A DNA stretch of 64,000 nt from contig NZ_CP034791.1 of NCBI RefSeq assembly GCF_003999255.1, positions 763,001-827,000 of the forward strand, read 5' to 3'. The stretch comes from Caldicellulosiruptor changbaiensis. GTDB taxonomy: Bacteria; Bacillota; Thermoanaerobacteria; Caldicellulosiruptorales; Caldicellulosiruptoraceae. Below, in pieces: positions 45,053 to 54,208 of this stretch. Within the stretch, counting starts at the first letter, position 1, and each line of letters begins with the position of its first letter. A program made the position numbers and the translations under genes. The notes under the pieces were generated by a model. That model saw only the letters and a program-made list of their open reading frames with translations, was not told the DNA's origin and did not search any database.

Positions 45053-47311
45053 ATGAAAGAAAATAGCAGCTTAAAAATATTCTTTGATACTCCTGCCAAT
45101 GATTGGAATGAAGCGTTGCCAATAGGGAATGGAAGATTGGGGGCTATGATTTATGGAACTGTCAAAAGGGAAATACTTCAGCTCAATGAAGACAGTATCT
45201 GGTCAGGAGGACCCATGGAGAGAGAAAATCCTGATGCTAAACGGTATTTACCCCGGATACGAGAACTCTTATTAAAAGGGAAGGTGAAAGAAGCAGAAAG
45301 GCTTGCTACTTTTGCTTTAACGGCCACTCCACCAAGCCAGGGGCATTATGAGCCTTTGGGATATTTGTATATAGATTTTGATATTAATGAGGATAAGGTA
45401 GAAAAGTACAGTCGTGAACTTGACCTTGAAAGAGCAGTTGCAAAAGTAAATTTTGAGCTAAATGGAATAGTGTTTAAAAGGGAGTATTTTGCTTCATATC
45501 CTGATAATGTGATTGTAGCAAGGTTTGAATGTAAAAGAGAAAGAGGCATTTCTTTTTCTGCTGTCTTGCGAAGAGAAAAAGGGAAATATGTTGACAGGTG
45601 CGGTCGCATAGGAGATGATACAATATTTATTGAAGTGTTCAACGGTGGTGAAAAAGGGCTTTCGTTTTGTGGAATGGTCAAAGCATTGACAGTAGATGGC
45701 AAAGTTTATTCTATTGGAGAAACGTTATTTGTAGAAGATGCATCAGAAGTTATATTGCTAATTTCTTCTGCAACCACATACAGAACATCTGACTATTTTG
45801 AACACACCTTGAATACACTCCAAAAAGCTGCTCAAAAAGGCTTTGAAAAGCTCTATGAAGACCATATTGCTGATTATACTTTTTTGTTCAAAAGGGTAGA
45901 ATTTCATATTGATAGTGAAGACAAAGATAAGCTTGACTTACCGACACCTGAGCGGCTTAGCCGCTTGAAAGAAGGCGAAACTGATTTGGGCTTGATACCT
46001 TTGTATTTTCAGTTTGGCAGATATTTACTAATTTCAAGCAGCCGGCCCGGCAGCCTCCCTGCGAACTTGCAAGGTATATGGAACAAGGATATGTTGCCAC
46101 CATGGGATAGCAAATATACTATTAATATCAACACACAAATGAATTACTGGCCTGCAGAAGTTTGCAATCTCTCTGAATGTCATCTACCACTTTTTGATTT
46201 GATAGAAAAAATGAAAGAAAGAGGAAGAAAAACGGCTGAAAAGATGTATGGATGTCGAGGGTTTTGTGCACATCACAATACAGACATCTGGGGTGATACT
46301 GCACCTCAGGATGTGTATTTGCCTGCAACTCACTGGCCGATGGGTGCTGCTTGGCTATGTCTTCATATATGGGACCACTATGAGTATACAGGTGATGTTG
46401 AATTTTTGAAATCTCACTATGAAACAATGAAAGAAGCGGCTATATTTTTGCTTGACTATATGGTTGAAGACCACAATGGCTATCTTGTGACATGTCCGTC
46501 TTTATCACCGGAGAACAAATATATTCTTCCCAATGGAGATGTATGCAGTTTAACATATGCACCAACTATGGATATTCAAATCATAACAGCACTTTTTAGC
46601 AGAGTTATTAAAGCAAGCAAAGTTTTGAATATAGACTTTGACTTTGCACAGCAGTTAAAGGAAACTTTAAAAAGATTACCACCAATCAAAATTGGCAAAC
46701 ATGGTCAAATTCAAGAATGGATTGAAGACTATGAAGAAGCAGAGCCCGGGCATCGCCATATATCTCACCTATTTGGACTGTACCCTGAAAGCCAAATAAC
46801 AAAAGAAAAAACACCGCAGCTTTTTGAAGCAGCAAAAAAAACGCTTGAAAGAAGACTTTCATTTGGTTCAGGGCACACAGGCTGGAGTAGGGCATGGATA
46901 GTATGTTTTTGGGCACGGCTAAAAGATGGTGAGAAGGCATATCAGAATATCTTAGAGCTTTTAAGAAAATCCACACTGCCCAATCTATTTGATAACCATC
47001 CACCTTTCCAAATTGACGGCAACTTTGGTGCTACTGCAGGAATTGCAGAGATGCTTTTGCAATCGTATGATGAAATAATAGAAATTTTGCCTGCTTTACC
47101 TTCCGATTGGAAGAGTGGTTATATTAGAGGGCTCAAAGCAAGGGGAGGACATATTATTGATATTGAATGGGAAAATGGTAAGCCCAAAAAAGTCAAAATT
47201 AAATTTGGGTTTAGGCAAGAGGTTAATGTGAAATACAAAGATAAAATTATACGAACTAAAGGCAAATCAGGAGAAGAAAAAATAATTAGAGATAGAGATT
47301 TTGAACAATGA
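45053..47311 (+). CDS. GH95 alpha-L-fucosidase/galactosidase-like enzyme
   Basis: Removes terminal alpha-L-fucose or alpha-L-galactose. 752 residues, cytoplasmic. Seen are the N-terminal ALPIGNGRLGAMIYGTVKRE with LNEDSIWSGGP, the catalytic-region NINTQMNYWPAE and HHNTDIWGDTAPQDV, and the late DGNFGATAGIAEMLLQS. These are the conserved GH95 motifs. ATG 45053 fits GGAGGG (8 bases upstream) better than ATG 45047 (2 bases away). It lies 32 bases after the lyase gene, in the same operon. Confidence 0.9.
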   Translation: MKENSSLKIFFDTPANDWNEALPIGNGRLGAMIYGTVKREILQLNEDSIWSGGPMERENPDAKRYLPRIRELLLKGKVKEAERLATFALTATPPSQGHYEPLGYLYIDFDINEDKVEKYSRELDLERAVAKVNFELNGIVFKREYFASYPDNVIVARFECKRERGISFSAVLRREKGKYVDRCGRIGDDTIFIEVFNGGEKGLSFCGMVKALTVDGKVYSIGETLFVEDASEVILLISSATTYRTSDYFEHTLNTLQKAAQKGFEKLYEDHIADYTFLFKRVEFHIDSEDKDKLDLPTPERLSRLKEGETDLGLIPLYFQFGRYLLISSSRPGSLPANLQGIWNKDMLPPWDSKYTININTQMNYWPAEVCNLSECHLPLFDLIEKMKERGRKTAEKMYGCRGFCAHHNTDIWGDTAPQDVYLPATHWPMGAAWLCLHIWDHYEYTGDVEFLKSHYETMKEAAIFLLDYMVEDHNGYLVTCPSLSPENKYILPNGDVCSLTYAPTMDIQIITALFSRVIKASKVLNIDFDFAQQLKETLKRLPPIKIGKHGQIQEWIEDYEEAEPGHRHISHLFGLYPESQITKEKTPQLFEAAKKTLERRLSFGSGHTGWSRAWIVCFWARLKDGEKAYQNILELLRKSTLPNLFDNHPPFQIDGNFGATAGIAEMLLQSYDEIIEILPALPSDWKSGYIRGLKARGGHIIDIEWENGKPKKVKIKFGFRQEVNVKYKDKIIRTKGKSGEEKIIRDRDFEQ

Positions 47312-47385
47312 AATAGTTAACAATCTTTATTTTGACTATTCACAAAAAATGCAAAATAAAAAATTAAAAGGAGGTTTTGTAAGCC

Positions 47386-49173
47386 ATGCTTTATCCACGT
47401 GAGACAAGAACAAGAGAGATAAAAGACTTAAACGGCATATGGAGGTTTAAAGTTGACAGGGAGAACAAAGGGTATGAACAGAGGTGGTTTGAAAAACCTC
47501 TTGAAGATGCCATTTTGATGCCCGTGCCGTCAAGCTACAATGACATAACCCAGGATGAGAGCATAAGAGACCACATAGGTGATGTGTGGTATGAAAGGAC
47601 GTTTTACATACCAGAGAGCTGGAAGAACAAAAGAATAGTTTTGAGAGTTGGAAGTGCTACTCATCACGCAAAAGTATTTTTAAATGGTAAGGAAATAGCC
47701 CAGAACAAAGGTGGATTTTTGCCTTTTGAAGTTGAAATTAATAGATTTGCCCAAATTGGCTGTGAGAATAGACTTACAATTGTTGTAAACAATATCTTAG
47801 ACTGGAGCTGTCTTCCACCAGGGTTTATAAGGGAATACAATGATCCAATGCATCCAGAAGGGTATAAAACTCAGGAATATCTTTTTGACTTTTTCAACTA
47901 TTCAGGTATTCACAGACCAGTTTTGCTTTACACCACTTCCAAAACATATATTGAGGATATTAAAGTAGAGACACAAATTGATGACGAAAAGGGGATAGTT
48001 TGCTTTAAGGTGGTTGTGAATGGTGAAAAGAAGGATGAATGTCACATAGAAGCAACTTTATATGATAAAGATGGAGGACAAATAGCTAAAGTGGGAGGCC
48101 CAGAGGGTATGATAGAAGTTGAAAATGCAATATTTTGGGAGCCTTCAAATCCATATCTTTACAAACTAAATGTGACTTTAGTACATGATGGTAAAGCTAT
48201 AGATGAATATTATCTTCCTGTAGGAATAAGGACTGTTGAGGTAAAAGGAAAAAGACTTTACCTAAATGGTAAGCCAGTTTATCTTAAAGGATTGGCAAAG
48301 CATGAAGACAGTGATATAAGGGGCAAGGGATACGACCCTGTGATAGCTGTTAAAGATTTCAACCTTCTGAAATGGATAGGTGCAAACTCATTCAGAACAT
48401 CACATTATCCTTATGCAGAAGAGATTTTAAACTTGGCAGACGAGTATGGTTTTTTGGTAATTGACGAGGCACCAGCTGTTGGCATGAATTTCTTTAACAA
48501 AAACGAAAAAGTGTTTACCCCTGAAAGAGTAAACCAAAAGACGTTAGAACATCACTTAGAAGTTGTAAGACGGCTTATAGCAAGGGATAAAAACCATCCG
48601 TGTGTGATTATGTGGAGTGTAGCAAATGAACCTGCAACATATGAAGATGGTGCATATGAGTATTTCAAAAGAGTAATAGATGAGGTAAGAAAGCTTGACC
48701 CGACAAGACCAGTGACGCTGGTTGAGTCTTCTTTTCCAGATGAGACCAAAGTAGCAAGCCTTGTTGATGTTATATGTGTAAACAGGTACTACTCATGGTA
48801 TTCTGATTCTGGCAGACTGGATTTAATAGAGTTCCAGCTCGAAAAAGAGCTGAAAAGATGGTTTGAACTTTATCAAAAACCAGTAATAGTAACAGAGTAT
48901 GGGGCAGACACAATTGCAGGATTTCATTCAAGTCCTCCAATGATGTTTTCTGAGGAATATCAGTGTGAGATGCTTGAAAGATATCATAGAGTGTTTGACA
49001 GACTGGATTTTGTGATAGGTGAGCACATATGGAACTTTGCAGATTTTGCAACAAAACAAGAGGTTCGAAGGATTATGGGCAACAGGAAAGGAATCTTTAC
49101 AAGGCAAAGACAGCCCAAAATGGCAGCATTTTTACTAAAGAAAAGATGGGAAAGTATGAAAGAAAATAAATGA
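47386..49173 (+). CDS. uidA: Beta-glucuronidase, GH2
   Basis: Releases beta-linked glucuronic acid. 595 residues. The sugar-binding jelly roll (about 20-180: GDVWYERTFYIP, HHAKVFLNGKEIAQ), an Ig-like domain, and a TIM barrel from about 290 are seen. Acid/base Glu415 lies in WSVANEPATYE and nucleophile Glu504 in VTEYGADT, near the residues (413 and 504) of the E. coli enzyme. No signal peptide. AAAAGGAGG precedes ATG 47386. The last gene of the first operon; no clear terminator follows. Confidence 0.93.
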   Translation: MLYPRETRTREIKDLNGIWRFKVDRENKGYEQRWFEKPLEDAILMPVPSSYNDITQDESIRDHIGDVWYERTFYIPESWKNKRIVLRVGSATHHAKVFLNGKEIAQNKGGFLPFEVEINRFAQIGCENRLTIVVNNILDWSCLPPGFIREYNDPMHPEGYKTQEYLFDFFNYSGIHRPVLLYTTSKTYIEDIKVETQIDDEKGIVCFKVVVNGEKKDECHIEATLYDKDGGQIAKVGGPEGMIEVENAIFWEPSNPYLYKLNVTLVHDGKAIDEYYLPVGIRTVEVKGKRLYLNGKPVYLKGLAKHEDSDIRGKGYDPVIAVKDFNLLKWIGANSFRTSHYPYAEEILNLADEYGFLVIDEAPAVGMNFFNKNEKVFTPERVNQKTLEHHLEVVRRLIARDKNHPCVIMWSVANEPATYEDGAYEYFKRVIDEVRKLDPTRPVTLVESSFPDETKVASLVDVICVNRYYSWYSDSGRLDLIEFQLEKELKRWFELYQKPVIVTEYGADTIAGFHSSPPMMFSEEYQCEMLERYHRVFDRLDFVIGEHIWNFADFATKQEVRRIMGNRKGIFTRQRQPKMAAFLLKKRWESMKENK

Positions 49174-49270
49174 GTGGCTTTTTATGTACAGAATTTTCTA
49201 AAAGTTTTACAACGGTTTGATTACATTGAGTTTGTAGTTTACCATTTTAAAGAATTAAAAAATATACATA

Positions 49271-49299
49271 TTGACACAACAAAAACAAAGTGATAAAAT
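49271..49299 (+). promoter_or_regulatory. Promoter of the second ABC-redox operon
   Basis: TTGACA (49271-49276), 17-base spacer, TAAAAT (49294-49299) with TG at 49291-49292. It gives an about 440-base leader. The sequence matches 38689-38717 almost base for base. Confidence 0.85.
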
Positions 49300-49405
49300 A
49301 AAATCAGAATTAAATAAAGCAATATATTTAATAACAAACGCTAAAAAAATAATGGTAATGACAAGAAACAAAGTAAACTCAACAATTAAGTGAAATTTAT
49401 ATTTA

Positions 49406-49502
49406 ATGATAAGTTCAGCATCTATTTGGAAGAGGTCAAAAATGATAAATACAGGAATTTAATCTGTTTTTTGGATTTTTTAAAAGTCCATATAAAATAA
49501 CA
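49406..49502 (+). pseudogene. Decayed copy of an LplB-type permease start
   Basis: From ATG 49406 the codons give Met-Ile-Ser-Ser-Ala-SIWKR-Ser-Lys before an early stop; the intact permease at 38833 gives Met-Thr-Ala-Thr-Thr-SIWKR-Leu-Lys. Further on, 49458-49499 in another frame reads FNLFFGFFKSPYK, against FNPFLGFWKSPWVG in the intact gene, with about 90 bases lost between. The promoter and leader upstream also match. It is the relic of a duplicated operon start. Confidence 0.75.
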
Positions 49503-49743
49503 AGTTTTTCATAAGCAAAGTAAAAAGAAAAAGATAATATAACTTTGCAATAAAATCATCGTTAAATGTAATTAAAGTAAATACAAACTCAATAAGTCAA
49601 ATTTCAATAAAAATTAAAAAATTCGAAGATATGAATAGAGAAAGATAAAACACATTTTCTTCTTTTAAATTGTAATGGTAAAAGTGCTCTTTAAAGAGCA
49701 ATTGTAAATATTAATACAAAAAATATAAAAGGAGGGAAGTTCA

Positions 49744-51048
49744 GTGAAAAAGTTTTTGTCAATTCTCTTTGCTGTTTTGTTTTTGCTTTCATGCGTTTTG
49801 ACCACTCAGATAAAGACTTCACAAACGGCTCTTGGGTCTTCTCAGTCAATCAAACTGAGGATTGCTTGGTGGGGAAGCCAAACACGTCATGACAGGACTC
49901 AAAAAGTGCTTGAATTGTATCGGGCAAAAGTTAATCGTAAGGTAAGTTTTGTCCCTGAATTTGGTAGCTGGTCTGGATACTGGGATAAACTTACAACTCA
50001 AGCAGCAGCAAAAAATTTGCCTGACATTATTCAGATGGACTACATGTATTTAGCTCAATATGTTCAAAAAGGTTTATTGGCAGATTTGACGCCTTATACA
50101 AAAAATGGAGTAATAAATCTTAAAGATGTAAGCGAAGCAAGTGTAAAAAGTGGATCAATAAACGGAAAAATTTATGCTATAAGCCTGGGGACGAATAGTT
50201 TAGCAATAGCATATGATCCTGCAATTGCTAAAAAAGCAGGAGTTAAGATACCTGAAGATGGTAATTGGACATGGAATGATTATAAGGAAATTATTAAGAA
50301 AGTCTATCAAAAAACTAAGATTAGAGCGGATTTAGCATTAACTTCTGACCCGAAGTTCTTACTTGAATATTATGTAAGACAGCAAGGGAAAAGCTTATAT
50401 AAGTCTGATGGAACAGGTTTAGGATTTAATCAAGAAAAATTTGTTATTGACGCATTTAATGTAAACTTAGAACTATTAAAAAGTGGATATACAGCGAGAC
50501 CAGATGAAATTTCTGCTACATCTACTATTGAGGATAGTTTATTTGTGAAAGGTAAAACGTGGATAACATGGACGTGGAGTAATATGTTTGTAGCAATGGC
50601 AAATGCAGCAAAACGTCCGCTAGCATTAGCATTACCTCCTAAGGGTGGGAAAAGGCCAGGATTGTATTTAAAACCGTCTCAATTTTTCTCTGTTGCAGCA
50701 ACATCAAAATATAAAAATGAAGCAGCAAAAGTTATAAATTTCTTTACGAATAGTGTAGAGGCAAACAAAATCTTATTAGCAGAGCGAGGTGTGCCTATTT
50801 CATCTAAAGTTAGAGAAGGTATTAAAAATGCAGTAGAACCGGCAGTAAGACAGACATTTGACTATATAGCTCTTGTTGAGAAAAACTGTTCACCTATTGA
50901 TCCACCCGATCCACCAGGAGGAACTGAAGTTGGTCAGCTGTTTAAAGATTTGTACGATCAAGTCTTGTATGGTCAGATAAAGCCTGAAGTAGCTGCCAAG
51001 ATGTTTATACAAAGGGCAAACCAAATACTTATGAGAAATAAAAAATAA
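49744..51048 (+). CDS. Extracellular sugar-binding lipoprotein
   Basis: 434 residues. The signal peptide ends in a lipobox-like FLLSC (Cys17), so it is probably lipid-anchored outside the membrane. The body is of the solute-binding type 1 (MalE/UgpB) kind: 'LRIAWWGSQTRHDRT', DIIQMDYMYLAQYV, and a C-terminal GTEVGQLFKDLYDQVLYGQ. It differs from the LplA-type protein of the first operon. GTG 49744 has AAAAGGAGGG upstream. It is followed by a GC-rich stem-loop and two permeases. Confidence 0.93.
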   Translation: MKKFLSILFAVLFLLSCVLTTQIKTSQTALGSSQSIKLRIAWWGSQTRHDRTQKVLELYRAKVNRKVSFVPEFGSWSGYWDKLTTQAAAKNLPDIIQMDYMYLAQYVQKGLLADLTPYTKNGVINLKDVSEASVKSGSINGKIYAISLGTNSLAIAYDPAIAKKAGVKIPEDGNWTWNDYKEIIKKVYQKTKIRADLALTSDPKFLLEYYVRQQGKSLYKSDGTGLGFNQEKFVIDAFNVNLELLKSGYTARPDEISATSTIEDSLFVKGKTWITWTWSNMFVAMANAAKRPLALALPPKGGKRPGLYLKPSQFFSVAATSKYKNEAAKVINFFTNSVEANKILLAERGVPISSKVREGIKNAVEPAVRQTFDYIALVEKNCSPIDPPDPPGGTEVGQLFKDLYDQVLYGQIKPEVAAKMFIQRANQILMRNKK

Positions 51049-51078
51049 CGTGAAAAATAGAGTTTTTTAAAAGAAAGA

Positions 51079-51111
51079 GAGGGGCTATCCAGGAAGGGTG
51101 GACAGCCCCTC
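51079..51111 (+). terminator. GC-rich stem-loop between binding protein and permease
   Basis: GAGGGGCTATCC / TGGACAGCCCCTC with one mismatch. Only three T follow, so it is a weak terminator or an RNA-protecting hairpin that keeps binding-protein message high. Confidence 0.6.
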
Positions 51112-51148
51112 GTTTAAATTCCTATATATAGGGAGGCGAAATATTTTA

Positions 51149-52084
51149 ATGTCAAAAATAACCTATAAAGAGCCTTTGAAAAGTAGAGTTGATAGAATTA
51201 TAAATTCTGAAAATATAGCAGGGTATGTTTTTATTTTACCATGGCTGGTGGGATTTTTTGTGTTTACTTTGATTCCAATTGTGGCTACTTTTTACCTTTC
51301 ATTTACTCAATATGATTTATTATCTCCGCCCAAATTTGTTGGTTTGAGAAATTATATTCAAATGTTCAAAGAAGATCCTTTATTTTGGAAGTCAATGTCA
51401 GTAACATTTTTCTATGTATTTGTGACTGTCCCGTTGAAATTAGCTTTTGCTTTACTTCTTGCACTTTGGCTATCTTATAAAAGCAAATTAACTCCTTTTT
51501 ATAGAGCTATATATTATGTACCATCAATGATGGGAGGTAGTGTCGCAGTTGCTGTGCTTTGGCAAAGACTATTTACAAGTGATGGTGTTATAAATTCTAT
51601 ATTAAAATTATTTGGAATCAATTCAAATATTTCATGGATAGGGAATCCTAAAACTGCGATCTGGACACTGATATTGCTTGCAGTTTGGCAATTTGGTTCA
51701 CCTATGTTAATATTTTTGGCAGGTTTAAAACAAATACCCGAAAGCTATTATGAAGCAGCTATTATTGATGGGGCAAATAGTTGGCAAAAGTTCATTAAGA
51801 TAACCTTACCAATGCTTACACCGATAATATTTTTCAACTTGATAATGCAGATGATAGGAAGTTTTATGACTTTTACTCAAGGATTTATTATTACTAACGG
51901 AGGACCTGTAAATAGTACTCTTTTTTATGCTATTTATCTTTACAGACGAGCATTCCAGTTCTATGATATGGGTTATAGCTGTGCAATGTCATGGGTAATG
52001 CTTATTATCATTGGAATACTTACAGCTTTTATATTTAAGTCTTCTACATTTTGGGTCTATTACGAATCGAAGGAAGGTGAATAA
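51149..52084 (+). CDS. Sugar ABC transporter permease (MalF type)
   Basis: 311 residues with about six membrane helices; the EAA loop is YEAAIIDGANSWQKFIKITL. It carries sugars delivered by the lipoprotein upstream. ATG 51149 has TAGGGAGGCGA about 10 bases upstream; the longer open frame covers the stem-loop and is not real. Confidence 0.94.
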   Translation: MSKITYKEPLKSRVDRIINSENIAGYVFILPWLVGFFVFTLIPIVATFYLSFTQYDLLSPPKFVGLRNYIQMFKEDPLFWKSMSVTFFYVFVTVPLKLAFALLLALWLSYKSKLTPFYRAIYYVPSMMGGSVAVAVLWQRLFTSDGVINSILKLFGINSNISWIGNPKTAIWTLILLAVWQFGSPMLIFLAGLKQIPESYYEAAIIDGANSWQKFIKITLPMLTPIIFFNLIMQMIGSFMTFTQGFIITNGGPVNSTLFYAIYLYRRAFQFYDMGYSCAMSWVMLIIIGILTAFIFKSSTFWVYYESKEGE

Positions 52085-52087
52085 TTG

Positions 52088-52930
52088 ATGAGAAGATCAA
52101 AGGTGATAAGAACGTTTCTATTTCATCTCATAACACTTTTATTTGGGTACATAATGCTCTATCCTCTTCTCTGGATGTTTTTTAGTTCATTTAAGGATAA
52201 TAGTGAAATTTTCCTAAATGCTCATGAGTTATTACCTAAGAGATGGCTCTTTAAAAATTATCTTGATGGGTGGAAGGGTTTTGCTGGATATCCATTTTCA
52301 GTTTTCTTCAAAAATTCATTTATTGTAACTGTAATTGGGACAATTGGTGCTGTAATTTCTTCAGCTATTGTTGCATATGGTTTTGCAAGATGTAAGTTCA
52401 AAGGTAAAGGATTTTGGTTCGGCTGTATGATTTTAACCATGCTTTTGCCATATCAGGTAGTTATGATTCCTCAATATATTATGTTTCAAAAATTAGGCTG
52501 GGTAAATACATTTAAACCGCTACTTGTTCCAGCCTTTTTGGGTCAACCGTTTTTTATATTTTTAATGATTCAATTCATAAGAGGTATTCCTGATGAATTA
52601 GATGAAGCAGCAAAAATAGATGGTTGTAGTAAATATTCGATTTTTACCAGAATAATTTTGCCGTTAATTTCACCGGCTTTAATCACATCAGCGATATTTT
52701 CATTTTTATGGCGATGGGACGACTTTTTAGGACCATTGCTTTATCTCAGCAAACCAGAGCTGTATACTGTTTCTTTAGGTTTGAGGATGTTTTCTGATCC
52801 AACAGCAGTATCAAATTGGGGAGCAGCATTTGCTATGGCTACTTTATCACTTGTTCCTTCGTTTATAATATTTATATTTTTCCAGCGTTATTTAGTTGAA
52901 GGAATTGTTACTACAGGGTTAAAAGGTTAA
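52088..52930 (+). CDS. Sugar ABC transporter permease (MalG type)
   Basis: 280 residues with about six membrane helices; the EAA loop is DELDEAAKIDGCSKYSIFTR. It pairs with the MalF-type permease. ATG 52088 with GGAAGGTGA 7 bases upstream was chosen over TTG 52085. It starts 3 bases after the stop of the previous gene, so the two are coupled. No ATPase gene is nearby. Confidence 0.94.
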   Translation: MRRSKVIRTFLFHLITLLFGYIMLYPLLWMFFSSFKDNSEIFLNAHELLPKRWLFKNYLDGWKGFAGYPFSVFFKNSFIVTVIGTIGAVISSAIVAYGFARCKFKGKGFWFGCMILTMLLPYQVVMIPQYIMFQKLGWVNTFKPLLVPAFLGQPFFIFLMIQFIRGIPDELDEAAKIDGCSKYSIFTRIILPLISPALITSAIFSFLWRWDDFLGPLLYLSKPELYTVSLGLRMFSDPTAVSNWGAAFAMATLSLVPSFIIFIFFQRYLVEGIVTTGLKG

Positions 52931-53059
52931 ATAAAGAGCAAGAAAAGTATGGAAATGAGAGAGAGGTACACTTCTATTTTTTTTGATGGCGATTGCTAGT
53001 GTTGTAAGTAGTAACTTAATTCTTGTTTTTTCAAAAATTTTTCAAAAGGAGAGATGACA

Positions 53060-54205
53060 ATGCCAGACTTATCAATTACATATGCTAAACTAAGATTAAG
53101 ATCGCCTGTAATTGTTGCATCTGCTGGCATTACTGGAACTGTGGAGAGGCTTCAAAGATGCGAAGAAAACGGTGCTGGTGCTGTTGTGACAAAAAGTCTT
53201 TTTCAAAAGGAAGTGTGTAGAATTGCACCCACTCCACGATTTAAAATAGTCAAGCATGAGAACACATTTACGCTTTACTCATATGAACAGGCAAGCGAGT
53301 TTAACCCTCAAGAGTATGCTGAATTTATATTCAAAGCAAAACAAAAGTTAAGCATTCCAGTTATTGCAAGTATAAACTGCTACACAGATGATGCATGGCT
53401 TGAGTATAGCAAGCTTATGGAGCAGGCAGGGGCTGATGCAATAGAGCTAAACCTTTCGTGTCCTCATGGAGTGCATATAATGTCTGGTATGGATGTAATT
53501 GAAGAAATGGTCCGCACAACAAAACTTGTCAAAGGCAATGTCAGAATACCTGTGATACCAAAAATGACTCCTCAATCTACAAATCCAGGCTCTGATGCCT
53601 TAAGACTCGATAGCGCAGGTGCAGATGGACTTGTCATGTTCAATAGATTTACAGGGCTTGACATTGACATAGAAAAAGAAGCACCCATTTTGCACGGCGG
53701 ATATGCAGGGCATGGTGGTCCGTGGGCAATTATGTATGGTTTGAGATGGATAAGCGCTGTAGCTCCAAAAGTAAAATGTAGTATCAGTGCGAGCGGCGGT
53801 GCCATGAATGGAGAGGATGTGGTCAAATACATATTGGCAGGTGCATCGGCTGTTCAAGTTTGCACAACTGTTATTTTGAATGGCTATGGGGTTATAAACA
53901 AGATAAATAAGTATTTAGAAGAGTACATGGAGAGAAAAGGATACAACACAATTGATGATTTTAAAGGGAAAGTATGTGGAAAAATTCTTGACATGGATTC
54001 TGTTGACAGAACACACTGGGCAGTTGCAAGCATTGACAAAGAGAAATGCACATCTTGTGGCAAATGCTTCACAGTTTGCATATATGATGCAATTGAAAAG
54101 GATGACGGAAAGTTTAAAGTAAATCAAAACTGTGATGGATGCGGGCTATGTGCAGAGCTTTGCCCAACCAAGGCAATTTCAATGGTAAGGAGAGGAGAAG
54201 AATAA
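53060..54205 (+). CDS. Dihydroorotate dehydrogenase-like protein with two iron-sulphur motifs
   Basis: 381 residues. Residues 1-300 form a DHOD/PreA-type FMN barrel (LRSPVIVASAGITGT, ELNLSCPHGVHIM, GGYAGHGGPWAI). The end carries CTSCGKCFTVCIYDA and CDGCGLCAELCPTKA, two [4Fe-4S] motifs as in dihydropyrimidine dehydrogenase. It probably transfers electrons between ferredoxin and a small substrate. The context (flavoprotein, alcohol dehydrogenase, Gfo/Idh genes behind sugar transport) argues against pyrimidine synthesis. ATG 53060 with AAAGGAGAG 8 bases upstream; ATG 53054 is too close. Confidence 0.85.
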   Translation: MPDLSITYAKLRLRSPVIVASAGITGTVERLQRCEENGAGAVVTKSLFQKEVCRIAPTPRFKIVKHENTFTLYSYEQASEFNPQEYAEFIFKAKQKLSIPVIASINCYTDDAWLEYSKLMEQAGADAIELNLSCPHGVHIMSGMDVIEEMVRTTKLVKGNVRIPVIPKMTPQSTNPGSDALRLDSAGADGLVMFNRFTGLDIDIEKEAPILHGGYAGHGGPWAIMYGLRWISAVAPKVKCSISASGGAMNGEDVVKYILAGASAVQVCTTVILNGYGVINKINKYLEEYMERKGYNTIDDFKGKVCGKILDMDSVDRTHWAVASIDKEKCTSCGKCFTVCIYDAIEKDDGKFKVNQNCDGCGLCAELCPTKAISMVRRGEE

Positions 54206-54208
54206 AGG

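Larger units (their letters stand above)
49174..49743 (+). other. Intergenic region with promoter and decayed permease start
   Basis: Contains the promoter at 49271-49299 and the permease remnant at 49406-49502, both listed separately. The rest (to 49743) is AT-rich with the AAAAGGAGG ribosome site of the next gene at its end. Confidence 0.7.
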
